Shown here one piece after another: positions 1 through 6,766 of a DNA stretch of 18,498 nucleotides (positions are counted from its first letter, which is position 1; each line of letters begins with the position of its first letter). The position numbers were made by a program, and so were the translations under genes. Origin of the DNA: Methylomonas sp. (GTDB lineage: Bacteria; Pseudomonadota; Gammaproteobacteria; Methylococcales; Methylomonadaceae). Under the pieces are notes generated by a model. That model saw only the letters and a list, made by a program, of their open reading frames with translations. It had not been told where the DNA came from and ran no database searches. The stretch lies in assembly GCA_026988195.1 (NCBI GenBank), contig JALSLS010000202.1, positions 1 to 18,498 on the forward strand, in the 5' to 3' direction.

Positions 1-228
1 CTTCATTTTATTGGCTCATCTTTAGTGCTTGCCAATTTGTTTTATGCTGTTTTTACCGGTAACTGGCTACTATTGTTACTTTTGCCGGTGATAGGATATG
101 GCTTTGCTTGGACGGGCCATTATTTCTTTGAACATAACAAACCGGCCACTTTCACATACCCTATATATAGCCTGATAGCCGATTGGGCTATGTTTAAAGA
201 TATATTAACGGGTAAAATCCGCTTTTAA
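1..228 (+). CDS. DUF962 / Mpo1-like membrane protein, C-terminal part
   Basis: The reading frame is open from base 1 (it reads LHFIGSSLVLANL before the first GTG at 25), so the gene starts left of the window and only its last 75 residues are seen. The end has the DUF962 pattern GHYFFEHNKPATF, followed by a small hydrophobic block and DWAMFKDILTGK. A membrane segment rich in Leu lies near residues 20-36 of the visible part. The yeast relative Mpo1 is an Fe(II)-dependent dioxygenase of 2-hydroxy fatty acids; bacterial members are mostly uncharacterised, so a lipid-oxidation role is only inferred. Its stop codon overlaps the stop of the convergent kinase gene by 4 bp, so there is no room for a terminator between them. 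Confidence 0.8.
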   Translation, partial: LHFIGSSLVLANLFYAVFTGNWLLLLLLPVIGYGFAWTGHYFFEHNKPATFTYPIYSLIADWAMFKDILTGKIRF

Positions 229-1952
229 GTTGCCAACAAATAAAGCAAAAATAAATTCCCTAATAACAAAAAGGCACTCACTCCTTTCCAAAACTTTAAA
301 GGGTTTCGCTCTATCAGTGGAATATCTGCGGTATCTTTTAAAAAAATAGAGTTAGGGGTTGATAGATCATACAAAAATTCTGACAATGCCTCATAACGTC
401 CTTGCGGTGATATTGAGCAGCCTTTCTTCAGCGCGCCATCAATCCATACAGGCACCATGGAATTTTTTTGGAAACTAGGGACGTATTTTAGTTTTGCCAG
501 ATTAATCCTATTGGGTTTTTCAGGCATATCACCACCAAATGGCAAAGCACCATTGATCATTTCATAGCTAATCACAGCTAATGAATATAAATCAGATTTG
601 ATAGAGCCTCTTTCCCCTAGATGATATTCTGGTGCTGTGTAATTTAATGTTCCTAAGATATTCTCATCAGATTGTTCCAAGGGGGTCATGTCAGTGATAC
701 CCGCAATTTTTACCGATCCAAAATCAATAATTTTGACTACACCCTCCTTATTAATCATGATATTTTCAGGTTTTAAATCCTGATGCAACATCTCCATCCG
801 ATGGAACGCACGCACACCACTGACAATCTGTTTAACGATGACTCTTATTTCACGAATATAAGGCTTAGGATGAGTATCCATCCATTCCCTTAATGTTTGC
901 CCTTCTATAAACTCAGTGGTGTAATAAATACAACTTTTGACTCTATCTGATGCTAAGACTTTAAGCACATGCTTATGCTCTAGCCTTCTTCCTGCCCATT
1001 CTTCATGTAAAAAATGTTCTATATACTGAGTATCATCTTCATAGAGAACAGAGGGCGTTTTTAAAATAACCTGAGTATTGGTTTTAGTATCAAAAGCACG
1101 GTAAATTTGTGTCCGTTTACTAGCATGTAACTCTTCTTCAATTCTATAGCCGTCCAGCACCATTCCCACATTTAAAAGCGGAGGAAAAGGCAGGTTGGCA
1201 TATTGACGTAATAACTCATCATCTTTAGCAAGAGGGATCTCATCTACCCTAAAAATCTGACAACTTAAATTATCATCACTGTTATTATCACTGGCATGTT
1301 GCACAATTTTTTTGGCAACAGTATCAAAACTATCAGCCGATTGTAAAAAGGTTTTTAAAGTTTTTTCTGCAATAAAATCATGCACACCATCGGTGCTCAT
1401 AAAAAAAACATCCCCTTTTTCTAGCGGAAAGCCTTTGTAATCAACCTCAAGCCTTGGCTCTATTCCCATCGCACGGTTTAAATAACTTTTATCTTCAGAT
1501 ACCCAAACACGATGATCACGGCTCATCTGTTCTAAATTACCACGACGCAGACGATAGATACGGGAATCACCAATATGAAACATATGAGCGGTGGTCGATT
1601 TAAGCACCAATATACTTAAAGTACTGACCATCCCTTTTGATGATTGATATTTTTGTTGGCCTTGACTATATAACCAGGAATTTGTTGCTGATAAAATTTG
1701 CTGTCCAGCCTTTTTTACCGACCACGAATCTGGAGTACTGTAATAATCACTTAAAAAACTAACAACACAACAATGACTTGCTTCATGCCCTGCATCACTT
1801 CCACTCATACCATCAGCTATCGCAATAGCAATACCTTTATGAGTTAATTGAGCCCCCTCAGGTATTAAGGCTCCTAAGAAATCTTCATTCCTTTCCTTTA
1901 TACCTTTAATACTATAGCTACCTAGAGTTATTTTAAGCTGAGATTTTGCCAT
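225..1952 (-). CDS. Fused PP2C phosphatase / Ser-Thr protein kinase, membrane tail
   Basis: A 575-residue two-domain signalling protein. Residues 1-235 are a PP2C-type phosphatase with the expected metal-binding acids: RNED (21-24), ADGMSG (46-51), GDSR (128-131), STDGVHD (186-192) and DDN (226-228). Residues 270-530 are a Hanks-type kinase with the ATP lysine in VILK (K298), the catalytic loop HQDLKPEN (390-397), DFG (410-412) and APE (440-442). The loop has HQD in place of HRD. A single C-terminal hydrophobic stretch (about 553-574) should anchor it with both domains in the cytoplasm. It lies downstream of narK on the same strand, 281 bp away, and such fusions are often found beside NarK-type transporters, so reversible phosphorylation of the nitrate uptake system is a reasonable guess. 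No clear ribosome binding site precedes the ATG. Confidence 0.9.
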   Translation of the reverse strand: MAKSQLKITLGSYSIKGIKERNEDFLGALIPEGAQLTHKGIAIAIADGMSGSDAGHEASHCCVVSFLSDYYSTPDSWSVKKAGQQILSATNSWLYSQGQQKYQSSKGMVSTLSILVLKSTTAHMFHIGDSRIYRLRRGNLEQMSRDHRVWVSEDKSYLNRAMGIEPRLEVDYKGFPLEKGDVFFMSTDGVHDFIAEKTLKTFLQSADSFDTVAKKIVQHASDNNSDDNLSCQIFRVDEIPLAKDDELLRQYANLPFPPLLNVGMVLDGYRIEEELHASKRTQIYRAFDTKTNTQVILKTPSVLYEDDTQYIEHFLHEEWAGRRLEHKHVLKVLASDRVKSCIYYTTEFIEGQTLREWMDTHPKPYIREIRVIVKQIVSGVRAFHRMEMLHQDLKPENIMINKEGVVKIIDFGSVKIAGITDMTPLEQSDENILGTLNYTAPEYHLGERGSIKSDLYSLAVISYEMINGALPFGGDMPEKPNRINLAKLKYVPSFQKNSMVPVWIDGALKKGCSISPQGRYEALSEFLYDLSTPNSIFLKDTADIPLIERNPLKFWKGVSAFLLLGNLFLLYLLAT

Positions 1953-1980
1953 AATTTATTTAGTGTTGTAAATATAATCA

Positions 1981-2167
1981 GTGGGAGCGCCAGCCCTCGA
2001 TGCAAATAGCATGTCGGATAGTAACCGTTCACCTCCCCCTTTGAAAAAGGGGGATTGAGGGGGATTTGTCTAATAAAATCTCCCCTAACCCCTCTTTTCC
2101 AAAGAGGGAGACTGAACGGTTACGTCGGATAGGTTGTTCTAAATCGCGCCGAGGGCTGTGCTCCTAC
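1981..2167. repeat. REP pair (REPIN-like), split by a MITE
   Basis: The outer ends are inverted relatives: gtgggagcgccagccctcg on the left and, on the other strand, gtaggagcacagccctcgg on the right. Together they suggest an ancestral REP that begins GTAG/GTGG and can form a GCGCC...GGCGC hairpin. Each arm has lost one side of its hairpin, so this copy is old. Removing the inserted 103-bp MITE and one copy of its 8-bp duplication leaves about 76 bp, a normal size for two inverted REPs. It lies between narK and the kinase gene. Confidence 0.65.
2021..2123. mobile_element. MITE copy A, GTAA ends, 8-bp target duplication
   Basis: A 103-bp non-coding element with 11-bp perfect terminal inverted repeats gtaaccgttca / tgaacggttac. 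It is flanked by a perfect 8-bp direct repeat gtcggata (2013-2020 and 2124-2131). Inside are two hairpins in inverted arrangement: one from 2035 to 2053 (ccccctttgaaaaaggggg) and one of cccctctttt/aaagaggg type, separated by an AT-rich centre. GTAA termini with 8-bp duplications are the hallmark of IS66-family ends. The element has no coding capacity and would need a transposase in trans. It interrupts the REP pair and may also act as a terminator after narK. Confidence 0.85.
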
Positions 2168-2173
2168 ATCTTA

Positions 2174-2230
2174 GGCAACCATCAATAAATAACCTACTCA
2201 AATTATGCAGATTATTTATTGCCAGTTACC
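2174..2230. repeat. Short copy of the GGYAACY inverted-repeat family
   Basis: A 57-bp sequence whose two ends are inverted relatives (ggcaacc...aataaataa and, from the other strand, ggtaact...aataaataa). Its left 40 bp resemble the left part of the 201-bp element at 10194-10394. It looks like an internally deleted copy. The trinucleotide tta flanks both sides. It ends 3 bp from the narK stop codon and could fold as a hairpin in the transcript end. Confidence 0.55.
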
Positions 2231-2233
2231 TTA

Positions 2234-3712
2234 TTAGTCTAACTCAATCATTTCTACAGTACCATCGTCTTGTACTTCTACCATGTGGCCTTGTGGTTCT
2301 TCAATAAATTGTACCGCAACCAATACAATTAATGCACCACCCGCAATCACCATAAAAAAGGTCGAAGGCGAAACAAATGATAATACAGTTAAAAATAATA
2401 CAGCACCCACATTACCATAAGCACCTACCATACCAGCAATCTGTCCCGTCATTCGTCTTTTAATTAGTGGAACCATTGCAAATACTGCACCTTCACCTGC
2501 TTGTACAAAAAATGAACAACACATGGTTAATGCAATTACTGCGAAAAGGGGCCAATCAGAGGCAATCAATGACAAACAATAATACCCAGTCGATAGCCCG
2601 ACAATAAAAATAGATAAAGACAATTTACGACCAAACTTATCACTGATCCAACCACCTCCAGGACGTGCAATCAAGTTCATAAAAGCAAAACCAGAAGCTG
2701 AAAGCCCAGCTTGTACCATCGTAATACCTTGAGAATCATGAAAAGTCTCATAAAAAAACATCGGCAACATAGAAACAACCGCAAGCTCTGAACCAAAAGT
2801 AATCAAATAAGCCAAGTCTAAAATAGCGACTTGCTTAAACTTGTATTTATGAATTTCCTCAATCGGTTGCATTAAATGTTCTTCATTAACATGCACTATT
2901 TTATACACGTTATAGAAGAATAGAACCCAAATACCAAAGTAAATTAATAAGGCCGCAAAATTAGATAATAAACTAACGCCTGCAGGTGATAGCTTCCAGG
3001 TTAATAAAGTTAAAGTCGCATATAAAGGTATAGTCATCAATATATAAAAGAATAAATCCCAGATACTAGTAACTTCCATTGCACCCGCTTTTTTAGGTTT
3101 AAAGTAGGTCGACCCTTTTGGGGTATCTGTTACGCTAAAAAAGTAAATAACTGAATAAATCAGAGCTATAGCACCTGTCGATGCAATTGCATACCTCCAG
3201 CCATCAGCCCCACCAAGAAATAACGCTAAGGTTGGTAGGCTCATTGCAGCTGCGGCAGACCCAAAGTTACCCCAGCCGCCATAAATACCTTCAGCAATAC
3301 CCACTTGCTTAGCAGGAAACCATTCACCTACCATACGAATACCAATCACAAAGCCTGCACCAACAAAACCCGATAAAAATCGTGCTAAGGCCAGTTGCTC
3401 AAAGCTATCGGCAAAAGCAAAAAGAAAGGTCGGTAAACTACCTAAGGCTAATAAAATAGAGTAAGTCCGTTTAGGGCCAAACCTGTCGACTAAAATACCA
3501 ATAACAATTCTTGCTGGAATTGTCAGTGCTACGTTTAAAATTAAGATAGTCTTAATTTCGGATTTGCTCATTCCTAAGCTGTCAGCAATTACTAACATTA
3601 AGGGTGCATGGCTAAACCAGACGACAAAAGAGATGAAAAAAGCAATCCATGTAGTATGCAAAATTTTCATCTTCCCAGTAAAGGAAAAAAAGTTTAATGA
3701 CTGTGTGCTCAT
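2234..3712 (-). CDS. narK: NarK-type nitrate/nitrite MFS transporter
   Basis: A 492-residue polytopic membrane protein of the major facilitator family, nitrate/nitrite porter branch. Visible marks are the MFS motif GILVDRFGPK (72-81), the nitrate signature GGWGNFGSAAA (about 145-155) in the first half and its counterpart AGMVGAYGNVG in the second half, plus conserved arginines in the second (A-R-I-V) and eighth (A-R-P-G-G-G) membrane segments. A long central segment carries a charged linker (VHVNEEHLMQ). The likely role is nitrate uptake for assimilation: the upstream sigma-54 and NtrC-like sites point to nitrogen-limitation control rather than anaerobic respiration. A fused kinase/phosphatase follows on the same strand. 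No nitrate or nitrite reductase gene is in the window. The ribosome binding site is weak (a gag about 9 bases before the ATG). Confidence 0.88.
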   Translation of the reverse strand: MSTQSLNFFSFTGKMKILHTTWIAFFISFVVWFSHAPLMLVIADSLGMSKSEIKTILILNVALTIPARIVIGILVDRFGPKRTYSILLALGSLPTFLFAFADSFEQLALARFLSGFVGAGFVIGIRMVGEWFPAKQVGIAEGIYGGWGNFGSAAAAMSLPTLALFLGGADGWRYAIASTGAIALIYSVIYFFSVTDTPKGSTYFKPKKAGAMEVTSIWDLFFYILMTIPLYATLTLLTWKLSPAGVSLLSNFAALLIYFGIWVLFFYNVYKIVHVNEEHLMQPIEEIHKYKFKQVAILDLAYLITFGSELAVVSMLPMFFYETFHDSQGITMVQAGLSASGFAFMNLIARPGGGWISDKFGRKLSLSIFIVGLSTGYYCLSLIASDWPLFAVIALTMCCSFFVQAGEGAVFAMVPLIKRRMTGQIAGMVGAYGNVGAVLFLTVLSFVSPSTFFMVIAGGALIVLVAVQFIEEPQGHMVEVQDDGTVEMIELD

Positions 3713-3749
3713 TTTAGCTACTCAATAAAGTTTAGTTACTACAAGCTAA

Positions 3750-3766
3750 AGCATAACCTATGCCAT
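3750..3766 (-). promoter_or_regulatory. Sigma-54 promoter-like site upstream of narK
   Basis: On the minus strand the sequence reads atggcataggttatgct: GG at 3764-3763 and GC at 3752-3751 with exactly ten bases between. It matches 10 of the 14 informative positions of the -24/-12 consensus. A start of transcription near 3739 would give a leader of about 28 bases before narK. Confidence 0.6.
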
Positions 3767-3858
3767 AAAATATAAGTTGTTGTTATATTTACAATTATAA
3801 GCAAGAAAACCAAATTAACTATAATAACCAGAATTAATACAATGGAATTTTTATTGTA

Positions 3859-3897
3859 TGCACCTTTGGAAAATCTAATTTGCACAGTCCTGGTGCA
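3859..3897. promoter_or_regulatory. NtrC-type binding sites, one full dyad and one half site
   Basis: The 17-bp sequence tgcacagtcctggtgca (3881-3897) fits the NtrC dyad TGCACCA-N3-TGGTGCA at all but two defined positions. A half site tgcacc begins at 3859, 22 bp away, so on about the same helix face. The full site lies about 150 bp upstream of the predicted sigma-54 start for narK, a usual enhancer distance. Control of the divergent pgi is possible but less expected. Confidence 0.65.
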
Positions 3898-3921
3898 TCC
3901 AATCTAAACATCCAACCAAGA

Positions 3922-3945
3922 CCCTCTGTAATTAACTTCAGAGGG
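3922..3945. other. Small dyad (7-bp stem) between narK and pgi
   Basis: ccctctg and cagaggg form a perfect 7-bp inverted repeat with a 10-base AT-rich loop, about 100 bp before pgi. There is no T-run, so it is not a standard terminator. It could be an operator or part of a pgi leader; its role is unknown. Confidence 0.3.
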
Positions 3946-4043
3946 GTATCATGTTAACTATAGTGAACACTTCCCCTTGTTTAACTTCATTATATTCACT
4001 ACACTTTAATACCTATATCTAACTAAAGAAAGGAATCACAACG

Positions 4044-5672
4044 ATGTCAGCCTTAACCGATTCAGTTATTTGGCATAAACTTCAACAGCATTTTAATGAA
4101 GTTTCCGGCCTGCATATGCGAGATTTATTCAATCAGGAACCGCAACGGTTTGATAAATTTTCTCTACATTTTAATGACACACTATTTGATTACTCAAAAA
4201 ACAGAATTACCGATAAGACACTGGCTTTATTGTTTGAGTTAGCCAGACAACAAAAACTAGATACCAAAATTGCAGCCATGTTTAGTGGCGTACAAATCAA
4301 TCAAACAGAGCAGCGTGCGGTTTTACATGTGGCTTTACGAAATCGTAGTAACCGTCAGATAATGGTTAATGGCAAGGATGTCAGTGTTGATGTAAATAAA
4401 GTCTTGGCTAAAATGCGTGTATTTTGTGATGCAGTACATTCTGGCAGTTGGCGAGGCTATACTGGAAAAGTTATTACCGATGTAGTGAATATTGGTATTG
4501 GTGGTTCCGACTTAGGGCCAAGAATGGTTGTCAGAGCCTTACAGCCTTATTCAGTAGGAAAAGTTGAAACGCACTTTGTTTCCAATGTTGCGCAAGCTGA
4601 TTTATTAGCAACTTTAAACAAGTTGAATGCTGAAACCACCTTGTTTTTAATCGCATCTAAAACCTTTACTACTCAGGAAACCATGACCAACGCCTTGTCA
4701 GCGCGAAGCTGGTTAGTGGATGCTTTATCTAGCGAAGCAGCGGTAGATAAACATTTTGTTGCTATTTCAACCAATCATAAAAAAGTCGTCGAGTTTGGTA
4801 TAGACCCCGATAACATCTTTGAATTTTGGGACTGGGTTGGTGGCCGTTTCTCACTTTGGTCGGCTATTGGTTTATCGATTCCTTTGAGTATCGGTATGGA
4901 CAATTTTGAAAAGTTGTTAGAAGGAGCACATCAAGTTGATGAACATTTCAGACTGACCCCGTTTGAACAAAATATTCCCGTTATTATGGCTTTATTGGGT
5001 ATTTGGTATAACAATTTTTTCAAAACCGAATCGCAAGCTATCTTACCTTATGGTCATTATCTGAGGTATTTCCCTGCTTTTATGCAACAAGGTGATATGG
5101 AAAGTAATGGTAAAGGTGTCGATATAGATGGCAATACCGTTGATTATCAAACGGGCCCTATCGTCTGGGGGCAAACAGGGACGAATGGACAACATGCCTT
5201 TTATCAGTTAATCCATCAAGGTACCAAACTTATTCCCTGTGATTTTTTAGTGCCCGCCACCAGTTATCACGATTTGCCCGACCACCATAATATGTTGATT
5301 TCAAACTTTTTAGCACAGCCTCAAGCCTTAATGCAAGGCAAAGCAGCTGAACAGGTCAAACAAGAACTTGACCCATCTGAACAGAATCAAGCTTTAATCA
5401 ACTCCAAGGTTTTTCCGGGCAATATTCCGACCAATTCATTTATATTTAAAAGCATGACACCTCAAACATTAGGTGAGTTGATTGCTCTGTACGAACATAA
5501 GATCTTTGCGCAAGGTGCAATCTGGAATATAAACTCCTTTGATCAAATGGGCGTAGAACTAGGCAAACTACTTGCCAGTAATATTTACCCAGAACTGAAA
5601 AATGATCAACGGGTGACGCGTTTTGATAGCTCAACCAATGGGCTAATCAATTATTTTAAGGGGCTTCGTTGA
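4044..5672 (+). CDS. pgi: Glucose-6-phosphate isomerase
   Basis: A full-length 542-residue phosphoglucose isomerase, converting glucose-6-phosphate and fructose-6-phosphate into each other in the cytoplasm. Both family signatures are present: DWVGGRFSLWSAIGL in the middle and GAIWNINSFDQMGVELGK near the end, the latter holding the conserved catalytic-region lysine. NIGIGGSDLGPRM, the phosphate-binding stretch, and the SKTFTTQET loop are also clear. The N-terminal KLQQHF and the length place it with the long bacterial/eukaryotic enzymes. aaagga stands 9 bases before the ATG. It is a single gene on the plus strand, divergent from narK and convergent with the LolA-like gene. In a RuMP-cycle methanotroph this enzyme would link fructose-6-phosphate to the Entner-Doudoroff or pentose routes; that setting is inference. 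Confidence 0.97.
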   Translation: MSALTDSVIWHKLQQHFNEVSGLHMRDLFNQEPQRFDKFSLHFNDTLFDYSKNRITDKTLALLFELARQQKLDTKIAAMFSGVQINQTEQRAVLHVALRNRSNRQIMVNGKDVSVDVNKVLAKMRVFCDAVHSGSWRGYTGKVITDVVNIGIGGSDLGPRMVVRALQPYSVGKVETHFVSNVAQADLLATLNKLNAETTLFLIASKTFTTQETMTNALSARSWLVDALSSEAAVDKHFVAISTNHKKVVEFGIDPDNIFEFWDWVGGRFSLWSAIGLSIPLSIGMDNFEKLLEGAHQVDEHFRLTPFEQNIPVIMALLGIWYNNFFKTESQAILPYGHYLRYFPAFMQQGDMESNGKGVDIDGNTVDYQTGPIVWGQTGTNGQHAFYQLIHQGTKLIPCDFLVPATSYHDLPDHHNMLISNFLAQPQALMQGKAAEQVKQELDPSEQNQALINSKVFPGNIPTNSFIFKSMTPQTLGELIALYEHKIFAQGAIWNINSFDQMGVELGKLLASNIYPELKNDQRVTRFDSSTNGLINYFKGLR

Positions 5673-5818
5673 TGTGATGCTTTTGCATTCAGCCAGATAA
5701 ATAAAAAAGAGTCTATTTTTCTTTGCATCAACCCTCCTCTCCACACCCTCGATGATTCATTGATGAGAAAGGACGACAAACACAGATAATGAGTACGATT
5801 GCACATAACACAGGCATT

Positions 5819-5921
5819 GTAACCGTTCACCTCCCCCTTTGAAAAAGGGGGGTTGAGGGGGATTTGTCTAATAAAATCTCCCCTAGTCCCTCTTTTCCAA
5901 AGAGGGGGACTGAACGGTTAC
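5819..5921. mobile_element. MITE copy B
   Basis: A 103-bp copy in the same orientation and of the same length as copy A, nearly identical to it, with the same 11-bp ends gtaaccgttca / tgaacggttac and the same two internal hairpins. The 8 bases on either side (caggcatt and ccacttag) do not match, so the target duplication is lost or never formed. It fills most of the 314-bp gap between the convergent pgi and LolA-like genes. Its hairpins could serve as a two-way terminator. Nothing else recognisable lies in the gap. Confidence 0.85.
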
Positions 5922-5986
5922 CCACTTAGAATTCAAAAGAGCCAATTTCCCCCTATTCTTATTCGAAACAAATAATCAAACACCTG

Positions 5987-6766
5987 CTACCTTGACCGTT
6001 TCAAAGTATTCCTATCAAAATTCCGATCCGTCAAACCATTTCTAAAACTAAAATTTTCCCACAATAAAACAGTACTCTTACCATTTTGATGATTAGTCAT
6101 TAGCATTTCACCCGCTCGCCAATATTGACCGAGATATTGTTTATAATGCTTATTCTCAAGGGTTTTTAATAAAGAGTTTTTTCGATCATAATAATCTGTT
6201 TTTAATGGGATATAACGTGCTTTATCTATCCACGTTACTTGTCTAGTATACCCAGAGTGTTTATACTGCGGGTAAAGCTCAACCACAAAACAATCTACCT
6301 CATTAAAGACCTCATCCCTTAAATATTTATATATATATTTAGAAACCTCAAAAGAAGTTAAATCTTCAAATGCAAATTCACTCCCCAAATAAGGCCCTGA
6401 CTTATTACTAGAAGAAATTCTTTTCACTCGTTTTAGAGCAGGTAAATAAAGCCACTGCTCATCAGGTACTAAAGCATGCGTAAAACTTAAAAAAGCAGTT
6501 CCTTTAATATCACGAGGCTTACTAAAGACACTTAAACTTTTATCGCCATCACCTTGTACTTCCAGTGTTTTCATAGTTAAAACACGAATACTTTCATCAC
6601 CCCGACGATTTCGTAAAATCATTTTCATATCAGATTGGCTATCGCCAAAACCAATATCTCGACGATCAACCTCTTGAACAATTTGTAAACCTTGTTCTTC
6701 AGGCGTTAAAGCCAAGGCTTGCCCACAAAGACCAATAAGAAGTGTTAATAATATAAAATTCTTCAT
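5987..6766 (-). CDS. LolA-like outer membrane lipoprotein-sorting protein
   Basis: A 259-residue secreted protein. Residues 1-19 (MKNFILLTLLIGLCGQALA) are a classic signal peptide, so it acts in the periplasm. The rest matches the LolA-like outer membrane lipoprotein-sorting family: RRGDESIRVLTMK, GTAFLSF, DEQWLYLPALKRVKRISSSNKSG, LGSEFAFEDL, and WIDKARYIPLKTDYYD. This fold is a half-closed beta barrel that carries a hydrophobic ligand. Its ATG overlaps the end of the upstream RND gene by 4 bp, so the two should be translationally coupled. The pair is typical of systems where an MMPL/RND permease hands a lipid or lipoprotein to a periplasmic carrier. The cargo cannot be read from the sequence. 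Confidence 0.88.
   Translation of the reverse strand: MKNFILLTLLIGLCGQALALTPEEQGLQIVQEVDRRDIGFGDSQSDMKMILRNRRGDESIRVLTMKTLEVQGDGDKSLSVFSKPRDIKGTAFLSFTHALVPDEQWLYLPALKRVKRISSSNKSGPYLGSEFAFEDLTSFEVSKYIYKYLRDEVFNEVDCFVVELYPQYKHSGYTRQVTWIDKARYIPLKTDYYDRKNSLLKTLENKHYKQYLGQYWRAGEMLMTNHQNGKSTVLLWENFSFRNGLTDRNFDRNTLKRSR

Noticed and set aside
2035..2110. CRISPR-like spacing of repeats in the narK-kinase gap
   Set aside because: The repeated blocks are inverted halves of one MITE, not direct repeats with unique spacers.
5446..5634. Minus-strand ORF inside pgi
   Set aside because: Lies wholly within a conserved, full-length pgi and has no features of its own.
5673..5740. Terminator for pgi from gatgc...gcatc
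   Set aside because: The stem is only 5 bp around a loop of about 50 bases, with no T-run directly after it; MITE copy B is a better candidate.
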